64,000 bases of DNA from Syngnathus acus (Eukaryota; Chordata; Actinopteri; Syngnathiformes; Syngnathidae): assembly GCF_901709675.1 (NCBI RefSeq), contig NC_051094.1, forward strand, positions 11,834,501 through 11,898,500. The letters run 5' to 3'. Below the pieces are notes generated by a model. That model saw only the letters and a program-made list of their open reading frames with translations, was not told where the DNA came from and ran no database searches. How positions within the stretch are numbered: position 1 is the stretch's first letter; the number at the start of each line of letters is the position of its first letter. Positions 1 through 13,300 of this stretch are shown piece after piece. Made by a program: the position numbers and the translations under genes.

Positions 1-698
1 TGGCACATACAGTCGTCAACTTATTAAGAAACGCAAGCTAACTTTACTTTAGCAATCTGACAGTTCGGTGCGACTTTAGATCCACATTACCGTGAAGATT
101 ACTGACACGCGTCCAACGGAGGGTTTATCTCCATTATGTTGTTTATCCTTGAAACGTTTACTTCATGGAGAACTGGAAGTCAACCAGAAGTGTCACATCA
201 CTACCCCGTGACACCCAAGCAGTCAACAAGCTGTTGGATTTGCGCGTGGTTCGATAAGCGATTTATATACAGTTTACTCTGTCCGCTGTTCCTGTCAGTA
301 CATCCACGTTGTTGGAGATCTGCTAAAACGCCTATGACGTCACAGGATTGAAAAGAGGAAGTGGGACGTCCGAAGTTTACACGCTTATGACGTTTTTCAT
401 GTCACCACCTTTACTGTTGAGATAACCTTATAAGAAACGTCGAGCATATGCTGGTTTAAATATTTTCCTCCACTCATTATATCGTGGCGTTTTGAAAGGT
501 GAACAGTCGCAGCTATCAGCTGTCTATACCTGTGTTTCCGGGGAACTGTTATGAGAACGGACATGTAAACAGTCCAAGTAAATTCCCAAGGAATGAGCCT
601 CCAGGAAACGTGTTCGACCAGATTCGCTAGTCTGCAATATCTTTCTCTTCATGTTTACTGGCGCATTTGCGTACATACCTTTCCAATATTAAAAAAAA
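1..698 (+). promoter_or_regulatory. GLT1D1 upstream region and 5' UTR, with a full CRE
   Basis: No coding exon was recognised here. A perfect palindromic cAMP-response element TGACGTCA lies at 335-342, and a half-site TGACG follows at about 384. The transcription start was not located; the 5' UTR must end at 698. In human the gene on this side of GLT1D1 is SLC15A4, transcribed away from it, so a shared promoter is possible, but that gene is not in the window. Confidence 0.4.
335..342. promoter_or_regulatory. Palindromic CRE (CREB/ATF site)
   Basis: The exact 8-bp consensus TGACGTCA, about 360 bp upstream of the GLT1D1 start codon. Occupancy is inference. Confidence 0.45.
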
Positions 699-766
699 AT
701 GAAATTACTTTTTCTCGCTTGTCTCGATCCCAAATCAGGAAATCACACCACTGCTGAGCGAATCAG
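699..766 (+). CDS. glt1d1: GLT1D1 coding exon 1
   Basis: This exon encodes residues 1-22 plus two bases of codon 23 ([20 protein letters not shown]...). The donor is AG|GTAATT. The AG left over joins the first G of exon 2 to make Arg23. The pattern LLFLA...GN..TAER matches the family N-terminus, which fixes this ATG although the exon is too short to stand out as an open frame. Confidence 0.9.
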
Positions 767-3700
767 GTAATTTACCTTGAGTAGTTGCTGCACGTCTCAG
801 GTAATGCAATGATGACCGCAATAAAGAAGAGCTCAGGGATTAATTGTTGACCTAGGCAGTATCCATGCCTACTGACAGCAGGGATGGATGTTGCCAGTCT
901 GCTGTTAAGATTCTCAACTTGGTTTCTGATTGTGACTGCTTCAGCTAAAACAATCTGAATAGTGTGCAGAAGTGCTCCGGAAAAAAAACGAGGGGAACTG
1001 TCATTTATCTTAAGCATGCAAAGATCAACTTTAAGTGTAGTTGAAATCAGCCGTACGTTTTCCTATCGTGACCTTCAGTGGACCCCAAACTTTTCCACAC
1101 GATAACATCTTAGAATCACAAACGTAAATAGATGTTTACTGTTGGGCCTGTATGTGATAGAACAACACAGAGTCACATATCTGTGAAGTGGACAGCAAAA
1201 TCAAACGGTTATTTTTACTATTAAAAATCTGAAACGTGGCCATGCTGAAGTATTAAATCTCTCCGAGTCACGTGCACACTGCACAGTACTGTACAACCAC
1301 TTTTGACTGCAATTACACTTGCAAGTCAAATTTAAGGTACAGTTAAACATCCCCACAATTTAATTTTTGCTATTTCCGTTTGCAAAATATTTAACGCTGA
1401 CATGGTCTCCAAACAGCAGTTTTCAGGTGTTTCTAAACCATAATCACAGCAAATGATCTGTGCATACAACTTAATGTAAAACAGTTTTAAGATTTAAAAT
1501 GTTATTTACGATAATGGTCTGGTCACACATACAGGTGCATTCCAAAAGAAGAATGTCAAGGGAAAGTCATTTATTTTCAATCATTTGTTTCAAAAAGTGG
1601 AACTTGTATGTGATATTAGTTCACTACAAAGTGGAACATTCAAGGTCTTGTTTGTTCAAATTTGATGATTGTGGTAGAAGGCCACTAAAATAAAAAATCC
1701 AGCGTTTCACAAAATGAATTAATATATCATGACAAAGTGCATTCTATGGAGTTCCTAAGTCGTCTAAGTGGCTTTCCTAAAAAAAATTTTTAATTTCTTG
1801 GATAGTGGCATGATGTCTTTAAAAAAAAAAAGATCTCGTAGCCTACTTCACTTCGTCTATGGAGGTTATTTATTTATTTATCAAGCTGAGATGTGGCCAA
1901 TCCAATCCAACTTCAGTTCTCAAAAATGGTGGTCAATTGCCATTAATTCAGGAGTTAACGATTACTTGGGCCTAGCTAGGTTCGGAACTTTTTTCTTTCA
2001 TAAAATAATTTCTGTATTTAATTTTGTATTTACTTTGGTTGTTTTTGTGATGTATTAATATTGCTTTAATGAGCCAAAACTTTTCAATGTTATACTTATG
2101 CGAACAAACACTGAAATCACAAATATTTTTCCATTGAACTGTACATATTTTAATTACCCTCATTTTTAGGTCCCACATTGAATCGGCGGGTCACACGTGT
2201 GAGCTCAGACATGCAGAAGAATTTGAGTCTTCCTCAGACGTGGCAAATCTGGTATCACAAAATCCTCAGTTTGAGGGTGCACTGGCCATTCATCTATTCA
2301 AAGCAGGCAGACTTCTGCTAGGTAAATTGTATGTTTTGCTTTCAATCCATCGTGTCATCCAGTACAAGCATCAAAAAGATCAAGTAAACTGTTATCTTTC
2401 CCAAATCTGCCTGAACAAATCTGTGTGACCTTCAAAACAGACATCCAAGTACCCTTTGGCATTATCTTTGGTGGAACAGACATCAATGAAGATGTGAAAG
2501 TTGAGACGAGACGTGTGGTTATGGCAAAGGTTCTACGTAAAGCACGGTGACATTGCTGAATATTTGTGTTATAGTGAATCTTTGAAACTCTTCATCTTTA
2601 GGGTTAGGGTTTGACATCACACAATATTCTCAGTCGTCAAAAAGGAAACTAAAAAATTGGTGATAGGCACTGCAATAGGTTGCAATACAAGTGCCCCGTA
2701 AGTAATGGATCAGAGAAGCATTCGATGTAGAGAGGTCATTTTTATTCAGACGTTTAATTCAGTCAGCTCTTACCTTGTTAAGATGTAAACAGACAGAGGG
2801 TCTGTCATGTGAATCTAGTAAGTGGCCTGTGGAAAGTTTGGACACGAGGAAAACATCTGAATCTGGGCAATTCCCTTCTTGTGCAAAAAAATTAGTTATG
2901 ATATGCAGAAATCTGTTAACCTACTGATCTCTTAATGAAACTCACATCTGTAGATGCATCCCCATTATTGTTGCCTTTTTCCTCATTTTTTCCCTCTGAC
3001 CTACCTTATTTGTACTTCAAATCAGATTTTCTTGGTCAGCTTTGCAAACATAGTATTTTTCATTACTTGTTTTCTTTTCATCTGTTGAAATTGTTGCTGC
3101 CTATAGAGGGCTTTAAGGCTAATTTAAGACCAAGTATTGTCCTGAAATGTTTTCTGCAAGATTGAGGGTGATAATAAAATGTGTTTTTGAACAGGTTTGC
3201 TGTTGCATTTACAAAAGAACTGAAGAAAGAGGCTGAGCTATATTTGGTAGGGTTTTTACCTTTTTGTATTCCATTACACCATCGACGGTATTTAAAGTGC
3301 AGTAATTGCTTCAATGTTTGGTCTGTTGCCTACGAGTCTCTGTTTCCCAACCCGTTACAATTATTTCACTCTTAAGGGGTGATTTATTCATGCGCTAAAT
3401 TATTCACAACTATGTTTACCCTCTGTCCGTATACATTAACTTTCTTGCTCACACAAAGTTACAACTAACATAAATATGTAATTAAAATGAATGCCAGGGA
3501 TGGTATTTTATTTTGGGATCAAATGTAGAACTTAAGCCGAATCATTTAGTCCATTACAAGCCACTATATAGTGAAAGAAAAATGCTGTTTATTTATTTAT
3601 TTGCATTTATGGCGCATCAACAAACAGCAGGGGCGACTACTTCAATAAAAATAGCAGAGGGGCTTTTATTGCAAAGAGAATAGGCTGCATACCCCATGCC

Positions 3701-4357
3701 AATCCGGCATTAAAACAGTATTACATTGTTTTTTTTTTTCTGATTACATTCTACCAATAAATTGCAGATTGGAGCTTGCGGCATGCTATATCTGTCGTTT
3801 AGTGCCAGCAGTAGGTTGACAGGACACACATACACCTTTTGGACTTGATTAAAAAAAAACACATGTGCAGATCCACTGCGATAGCATCTTGGCATTTCAT
3901 TTTCCATCTACTCTTTATTATGTAGAGATTCCAATTATCCGACCTACGTATGTCTATCCTTATAAACGACAAATTAAGTCGAAAAGCTTGACAGTACACG
4001 ATAGTTGCCTTGTCTGTCATTTATGAAGCAGTTACTGTAGATAATCAACGTGTTATGAAGCAAAATGCAAAATTATGCTCAACTGTTTAGCTGTCTTACT
4101 TTAACCTAAATTAATCTGCTTCCTGTGCCCCCAACTCCACCCTATAGCACTCCCAGAGCAGCAAAATCTCTGTCCAGCCACAAGGTAAACTCTACAACAC
4201 ATTCATGTCAGAGGTGTGACTCACTCAAATTCTGAATTAATCATCTCATATTCACATTTTTCCTCTGTCATGCTTTTACTAATGCTAAGTTGCAGACTTA
4301 CTTTTCAAAGCATACCATAGTGAGTACCTCAGGTCACATGCCAGCCACATAATAAAT

Positions 4358-4392
<35 letters not shown>

Positions 4393-7300
4393 CACACACA
4401 CATACATAGCAACGTTTATAATGGTGATTAAAATGTAATATATACAATATAATAACAATATGCATTATTGTTAAAGGTATTGAAACCCAAGCAACAGAGG
4501 ATTTCAGCTGGTCTGAATTCTTACGGAGATCAGGTATCACTCTCATTTTTTTATTAAGTCTTTGTACAAAATAGATTTTTTTAAACTGTTCCCTTCAAGT
4601 CATTCAAAATAAACTATTTCTGTGAAGTGAACTGTTTAGGCACTAACATACAAACAGGAGTGAGGTGCAAGGGGATAGAACGTTCATTATTTCTGTTTGG
4701 GCGCGTTACTGTAAGGTGAACGTCTGCAACAATTTGCAGGCTTACAGAAAAATACATTCGCTCTGATCGCAAACAGTCTAAGCCTTCACCCCTCAGTGTG
4801 ATTGTGTGGTTAGTTGACCATACGTATAGTTGGTGTAAATTGTTGTTACTCTAGATTTGCTGCCTCTTCTCCAAAGTCAGCTGGGATAAGATCAAGCTCA
4901 GAAGTGTCTCAGAACAGGAGAAGCCGTAGAAATAGTTGAATGACTGATGGAAGTGTCCACTCGGAATCATGATTTTTTTTTTTACACTAATCTGTATCAT
5001 ATAGTATACAGTACATCATAATAGTTCATTCGTTATAAGATATAAATGACTTCCAAAACAACGCAACACTTCTGTTGGTGACAATGTAAATGTTATACAT
5101 TTGTGCTTAATGCATCTTTAACTGAGCTTTTGCAACATGAGGTCCATCTTGCTACCTCAGCGTTGTGTACAGAGAACACTTGATTAATAGCTCTCCAGCT
5201 TTGGGCCATTTGTCACCACCACTTCACAAATGCTGCAAGTCATGCTAATTGCTCTAAGTCTCGTCTCCTTGAAAACCGACTCACAAGTACTACTAAGGAT
5301 ATATATTGTGACTTTTTGTTTTTCCACTCGTCATCCTCTAAAATCTACTGCTATGTTACTTTCAATATGGTATTGTGTTCATGAAGCACATCACTGGTAA
5401 TATTGTTTCTTCATCATTGATTCCTACGGGGTAAAGTTCCCCATGTGGGAGAAATAAAGGAATATTTTACCTTAAGGATGGGTGGATGGATAAAATGTTC
5501 ATGACATTATCTTTTGAATTTCGACTACTTGAAGGCGCCAAAGCGTATAAGCATCTAATGTTTAGTTTACCACAAATGTAGAAATGCAACCTGACAGAAA
5601 TCCATTAGTACACATCTGTATTAAGTTTCAATTCTCATTCTCCATCTGTGGCTCACACACACGTGCAGCCAGGCTCACTCCATCATGTGTTCCTGGATTG
5701 GTGTAGCTGTGCATTCATCCGTTGCTACGGACATAAATGAATCATTGTTAAATTGACTGAACAAAAGGGGTCTTATTTGAGCCTTCTCTTTTGCAGTCTT
5801 GCCTGAATGTGTTATGATGGGTGACATGTTTTCCTGAAGGCACAGATTTAGGAGTTTGGACAGTTGCAAGTACTCAGTCCAGGTCCAGGTTAACATACTA
5901 AGTGTGTGTTAGTTTGGACATAAGCACTAAACACTTGTTGATGTGGTTGCTTGCAAGTAGTTCCAATAATTGTATATTGACTGTGTGTATTAGTGTCTGA
6001 CAACCACTGTTTAGAACAAACTAAGTCAGGCGAGACTCACATTATAAGGTCTGGTCTCTTTTTAATAAATCCGTCTGTCCTTTTAATATGCGGGTGCCTG
6101 TTTTGTTTGTATGAGAAAATATGCAAGCAGTACTCTCATGATAGTTTGAAATACGCATCAATTAACAACCAAGACACCCACTTGAGCATGTCTGCAAATT
6201 ATAGAGTATTTTACCGGCTGACAACTGCTGCTTTTCATTATTGCCAAAATGTCTCTCTTGCTATGACATAAAGTGTCATTGTTCAAGTCCTTGCAAACCA
6301 TATTGCATGGTCGGAGAGCAGGGGAGGGATTAATTTTAGCCGTTCAAGTCAAGACCATATTCATGCACACACATACCCAATCTAATCTGTTCAAAGCATC
6401 AGGGGATTGTTCATTCCCCCAGCCCCCGTCAAAGGCAAACAAACAAAAAACATTTTTCGTAGAGCTCAGTGAACCAAAAAGGTGGGGGGGAGGTGGTGCG
6501 ACTGACATATTTAATGAAATCAACCTTGAAAAAATGAATTTTGACAGGTCACCATTACATTTCCAACGCTTAACCAATACCAACTCTAGGTGATGGAGAT
6601 GATCATCTTCAAAAACTCTTCCATAAGTTTAGAGACCAGACAATATAGTCACATATTGGATGTCTATTTAACAAAATTACGTAGGAATGGTGATGCACTG
6701 GTTAGCACATCCGCCTCACAGTTAGGAGGGTGCGGGTTCGATTCCACCTCCGACCCTCCCTGTGTGGAGTTTGCATGTTCTCCCCGTGCCCGCGTGGGTT
6801 TCTCCGGGCATTCCAGTTTCCTCCCACATCCCAATAACATGCTTGGTAGGTCGATTGAGCACTCCAAATTGCCCCTAGGTGCGAGTGCGGATGGTTGTTC
6901 GTCTCTGTGTGCCCTGCGATTGGCTGGCAACCGGTTCACACAAATCAATGCAGTGACTTCCAAGAGAATGTCGCGCTACACTGAGAATAGGCTCCAGGGA
7001 TCAGGGTCAATGCCCAGACTCCACGCTGTCACGTTTAGATCCTCTTTAATAGCTTTAAAGAACTGCCTCAGCCTCCTGATCTGGACTTAAAGTGACAGCA
7101 TGTAGAGGATAGGGGATTTCTCCTGACTGTCATGGTACTTTTAACATATGCATGTTTGTGGTATCATAGTGTGGGTATTTACAATGTACCCTTGTCATCA
7201 TCAGAGCAAATATCACTTTCCAATGTTGATAGGTAGCGATTTATCTATCAGGCTACCTGATTTGAATTTGCAAATTAATGCTCGCGTGGGTTTTCTCCGG

Positions 7301-10300
7301 GCACTCCGGTTTCCTCACACATGCCTAAAACATGCTTGGTAGGCCGATTGAGCACTAGGTTGGGTGGGCGGGCGGACGGACGGACGGACGGACGGACGGA
7401 TGGATGTTGAAATGAGCCAAAACACATCAACTAAGTCATGGAACGTCATGCAACTGCAGTACATCCGCCCTGTAACTTATTTCTAAGTTGAATAGTAATC
7501 TAATAAGTGAAAGATGGTTAAACAAACAGTTCAGTTGGCAAAGTGTTCTATAGTGTACAGAATTTCTGAACTGTTTTTGCATGACAGCTTCCTCCTACAG
7601 ACAACTGTGAAACCAACTCTTTGTATCTGTATATGTGTAATGCGCATCTGTGTACGTGCATGTGTGCGTGCGTGCATGCATGTGTTATACCGTAATAATC
7701 ATACGGTGGGGGAGTTATAAGGATTTATGCCTTTTGAAGGTCAGCTGCTGAACTGTAGTCAGTGGCATTGTTCTGCTGGGTTCTAATCTCTGGATTGCAT
7801 CCAACCTCGGATGCATTGAGCAAAGAGCTGACTCAGTAGTTTCCTCAAACAATTTGACATCATTCCATCTTTTCCAGCAATTTCAAGGTTGCTCTTGACA
7901 CTGTCACGTGGTGGCTGTGTAGTCATGACTTACAGAGATTAGGCCACAGCCTTTCGATGTCTCCCAATTTCCTTGTTGAGCATTACAGCTCTGATCAGGG
8001 AATTGCGCAAACACATTAGTCACTGCTGTCTTATTTTCTTCATGACCTTGGGTGATGCATCACTTTCATTACCTGCCAGTGCTTTGGATGTTCATTATGC
8101 AGTGTTTTGTTATTTTAGCACCCTCGTTTTGTGTCTGGCCTTCTTCCAGGTGTAAGTGGTGGGCATGTGGAACGGCTTCATGTCTTCCTCTTGATCTGTG
8201 GTCTCAGAAGAGTCAAGGACCCTCTCTATTTAGTGCAGAGTTTTTCAGGTACATCATACATTGAGAATTGCTCGCCCTTGTTTAAATGGAAGACTTCTGG
8301 CACCACATTCTTTGAACTTAAGGGAATTGGTTTCATTGCTGACATTTGTAATCTTGTTTTTAGAATCACCTAAAGATTTTCTGACTGCTTCAAACCCTAC
8401 TTGTAGCTAAAACAATGCCCCTATGCATTCAAGACAGTCCTAAATCTATGCTTAAGTATCATTGAATTGTAAATGTATGTCAAACAGCGGAGCACCTCTC
8501 CTGACAGCTCATGATGGATCTTCTGAGACTGTTTTATGCACATTTTCTTGGAGCTGTACCTAAGAAATAATCACAGACGCTTTCAAAACCTGATCTCCCA
8601 ATTTTATTTGAATTAACATCACTGACAGCTAATGGGGTAAAAATATCTCCACATTTTATTTCAGTCTTTTCATATTTCTCTGACAGGGCAACAAACAAAT
8701 TAAGGTGTTGTTCCCCACTCCAAATTGCCTTTTTTTTTTTTTCATCTTTCAGAGTGGCATAGTGAGAATCCTCAGAATGTGCTTCTTATCATTGGTCCAA
8801 GGGTAAGTACACAGGCTTAAATGTTTTGTGTGATTTTCCCCTCAACGTTTGTCAAGTGTTTGAATCATAACTCTACATATTGTTGCTATCAGCTATCAAA
8901 CACAGTGCCAGCAGCTACTAATTGGACATAATGTAGTAGGGATACCACTTTAACTATTTAGCTGCAATTGTATTTTATGCCAAACATAAATCTTCTTCAA
9001 TCGGGCTGGGACTCATTCAGGCATAGTGCCTGTTTAATTCCCTTTTGTGTCAAATCGCCATCTGCTTATTGAATATTTCAGATGAGCGCTTACCTAACTA
9101 GTCATGTATACAGTTAGGGCTCTTTTTTTTTCAAAGCACGGATGGTTGAGCCTGGATCTGCCCATGCACTGACATGTGATCTGTGATAAATCACCTTTTG
9201 CCCTGTCTCACAAATTATTTCTGTCCTTGGTATTGTATTATTCCTTTATGTCAAATGCATCCACCATGACTTGATGTATATAGTTTTCCAAAACTAATAC
9301 AATAATGGTAATGTCCTGAATTGTGAAGGCACGAAATCACACATCCGCAGAAGCCAGTTAGCCCACCGCATTTCTCCCCAATTCCGTTTTCTATTGCTCA
9401 TTGATTTCTCACTGTGTCTTCATCTTCTCCCGAAGTACTTTGATATGACACCGGTCTTCAGGGGTTCTGTGACTGTTCTCCGTTTTAAAGAGTAGTGTCA
9501 AGTAAAAGTTCTGTTTTGCGTCTTGAAAACACTATTAGACATGGCCTAGGGCTTATCCACTGTCTCCTGCTACAACATTCTCCTCTGTGTCCTCCTTTGA
9601 TAAAATGATTCAGCTGAAGCAGAGATATATGATTCAACTCGCCACGGCTGAATCACAGTGGAAGGTTGTTTGTTTAGTCTTAGGAGAAATCGAAAGGTAT
9701 ATACGCATTTTATTAAAAGAAACATTTGTTTTATGATTCCCACATTTGTCCACAATTGCTCTGGGCTCTCGCACTCAAAATAAGTACAGTTAACATGCAT
9801 AATCGAGAAATCTAAAAAAAATTTAAAAAAAGACCCGTGACTGTCAAAATGATACATGCTTTGCTCAAGCTGCCGTGATGCACCATAAATCCACGGAATG
9901 AAAATTCAGGTCACTTTGTCACTAATGACGCATCTCACTCCTATGTCACTGCATCACAGTTGTATGGAAAAAAACAACGTTTTGAGCATGATTCTTTCTT
10001 TAAATACAGTATATTTGAATATTCTTCTGGTTTTATGAACTATAATGCAACCCTAGCTACTAAATTGTAGATTATTGTAGCATACTAAAATGTTAGTTGT
10101 ATTGTAATTGAATTCAACATGGTGTGTGCTGTAATGGAAAAAGCTTGCTTGGCAACATCTTTGACCTAAATTGATATGTGACTTTTTCTGAGGTTAAGCT
10201 AATGCACACAAATCCCACATTACAATTAATCAGATTGGCCATCCACCCGACCCTGACCCCAATCTCTGAAAAGACTGGATTTTCAGAAAATGATTTGCTC

Positions 10301-13300
10301 TCTGTCGAAGTCATTGTGTCATTGTTTATTTTCTCCTCCTTGCATTCTTAATGATAATGAAGCTGATGTTTCTCCCAAGATCGATCCTGTGCTTACTGAT
10401 GAAGTCGAAGCTGTTGTGAAGAGGTAAGTGGCCATTTAATTTTCACAGTCAGTTGCACACTATATAAAAGACCTTGGGAATTGGGAAACTGCTCAAGAAG
10501 CTGCTTTCTTCTTCCGAAACTGTCTAACTGCATATGCAGCAAAACAACCGGTAGAGCTGCATTATCGAATAGGAAGCTAAGTGAATGAATCTCGGGTCCT
10601 TTTTCACATCCTCCCACTTCATGATCTGGCCTGATCTTTGTTTTTGGCCACGGCATGTCTCTACGATATAATTTGTGCTCTTTGGTTAGGACTTCACCTG
10701 AAGTCAGTGTTTACCTCACAAGTAGTGCAAGTGTGTTTCTTGCCTTAAGCTTACCGCACCATCATTCACGCCTTTGTGAGCCCTGAGTCACGCCAGAACT
10801 GAGCTTTGTCACTGCTTCTGCAGAACAGCAGGGGTCTTCTTAGCCCGGGAGAGGAGCCAGCCTGAGCTCCACGCCGCCATGAAAAGGTGCTTTGCTGTGG
10901 TCAACAGTTCCATCTCAGAGGGCATGTCAGCAGCTATCTTGGAGGTAAACACCTGATGGCCTCAAGGGTAAACGAAAACATTGTGAAACACTTCACAATG
11001 CATAAACAAAAGAAACTAACACGATGATGATCAAGCAAAACTGCCAAATCCACTTTATCTCTTCTAAACACACTTAAGTCAATACATTGTAGGCTTAAGG
11101 TCGGATTACTATTTTTGCGTGTTTGTCTCAACAACCCGCTGAAGGCATGAGCTGACACAGATTCTTAATTCTGAATGAGATTGGAAGTGATTTTCCCCAA
11201 AGTACCCGCATCTCACGCACTTGTATTTAGGTATGTTGTTTAAATGTCACATGATTCTGAATATCCAGCATGACACTTCATAGCCTACATGGGAACATTT
11301 ATTGCAGGGCAACAAAAAGGCTCTGGTGCACACAATTAAAAATATATATTAGGTTGGAAGAAGCAGGGCAGGATCAGGACAATTGCAGTTACTTCACACT
11401 ATTTAATTGTATAACCTAGACAATGTGTCACTTTTGTGTGACACCCTTGCATTTAATGCCAGATATGCACTGTGCGGATTTGCATTTTGAGCAACCGTTT
11501 AAACTTTCCTTACGCATGTACTTTCTCGGCAGGTAGACTAAAAGCTTAGTGAACTGCCTTGAGGTCACTGCAAAATGCTGCCTCTCACTCAAACAAGCGT
11601 ATGTGTGACACCCCAGAAATACACTTGATTTCACTGTGTATGACATTTTTGATAACTTTGCTGGCTGCAGCGTTTCATTACATTGCTGTCTCGTGAAGAT
11701 GTATTTATTTATTTTTTTTACATTTTCCTTGTTAACGGTCACTAGTTGAACCACTGGTTCTTCTTGCCCATCTATATGTCTGAACATACCGCACGGGTCC
11801 AATAATGAATTTTCTACTCCCCACAGGTGCTCTTTTATGCTAGCTACAACACCAAAATCTGTAGCTCATAATCACAATTAGTGTACAAAACAAATAAAGA
11901 ATGTGTGCTTTTTATACAATTATCATTAACCTTGGAATTAGTTTACATTCATTAGTGAAAAAAAGTTTTTTTGAGGGGGGGTCATAAATGCGCTTGGCCA
12001 CTTGGCTCGTCACATATTCCATTTCCACTAGAACAGAGGACACCTATGCACATGGTGTGGGGTTCCCGCGGGCACCAGGTAGCCCTGAAGGACCACAATA
12101 AGTCATGCACAAGCCTGTTCAAGAAAAAAAAAAAATAGCTCACCAGTGATGAAACATTGGACAGATATTTATAGAACTAAAGTAATATTACATATTAAGT
12201 GATATACAAATGATATTTGTCAGTCCTAATTATTTTGAGAAATAACATGATCAGTATCGTCACATGAATACAATTTTTTTTCTATTAAGGTATATGCTGT
12301 TCGCTGTATAACCATTGCAAGCTGGAGCAAATATCAAAAGCCCAAATTTAAGATTTACACATCATTCCCAACGTTCACATACCCATGAGTGAATGAGAGC
12401 TTCTGGCCGTAACTGTGTGCCTGAGTCATATATTGCATTTTGACTCCTTGATAATAGGTTGATTTTATGGATGAATGTACAAATAATGTTTGTGCAATAT
12501 TCAGGAGTAAATTTGCTCTTCTGACCCATGTGCGAAATGCCTGTGCTTAACACAAAGCCACCAGTTACAACATATTGTGCTTGGGAGGAAGCGAGCAATG
12601 AACTGCGCTGTCTACAATGAGGAGAGAATCTAATTGCTTTGTCCTCTGGCAGGCAATGGATCTGGGGTTACCTGTGGTGGCCAGGGACATTCCAGGCAAT
12701 AAAGCCGTGGTGCAACATGAGGTCACTGGTCTGCTCTATTCTTCCCCTCAGGTATACAGCAGAAGCACTATCACATGCTCTGATCCTATATTTCGCTTGA
12801 ATACAGACTAGCTTGATAGACTGCTTTGAATTTATCTTGCAAGACATTGGCCAAAAAGCAACTGTAGTCATTTCAATTAAGTGTTTACCGCTAACAGGCA
12901 AAACTGAACAAAAAGCTACAGTGGCCATCCCACTCAAGTATTTACCGCAAACAGGCAAAACTGAAAAACTGTAAATGAGAGTGTACTTTTCGTTGCAAAG
13001 ATGTGTATCTAACACAGTCTGAGCCATTTTAACTGAGTTCATACTTCAATTTGTGTAATTCCGATAGATATTGCAGGCTTGAAAAGTAGAGTACAAGTCA
13101 AATGAATTTGAAATAGGAATACAGCAGGGCTTGAGATACTTTCCGCCAGCAATGGTAGATTAGTACTCTCCATGGATTGTGGCTGGGGGTCGGGCATCGT
13201 CTCACGTGAGCAGACATGGGCTGAGTATTTCTCAGTCTGCTGAGCCATTAGGTCCACCAAATGCATTGTGGATACACCATATGTCAAGTAATGGTGCCTT

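Larger units (their letters stand above)
4534..8149 (+). other. GLT1D1 intron 6 (largest intron)
   Basis: 3.6 kb intron. It contains a short LINE-tail-like sequence (about 5427-5487), a tRNA-headed SINE-like copy (about 6687-7012), a second partial copy (about 7279-7357) and a (GGAC)n tract (about 7361-7406). No coding potential beyond these was recognised. Confidence 0.8.

Noticed and set aside
136-351. Open frame at the left edge as a possible GLT1D1 first exon
   Set aside because: The translation does not resemble the GLT1D1 N-terminus, and the true first coding exon is at 699-766 with matching phase and sequence.
6725-6790. Possible tRNA gene (A-box and B-box)
   Set aside because: The boxes belong to the repeated SINE-like head; no cloverleaf with paired acceptor stem could be drawn, and the same sequence recurs as a repeat.
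6590-7090. 166-codon open frame on the plus strand
   Set aside because: It runs through the SINE-like repeat; the translated protein is repeat sequence, not a gene.
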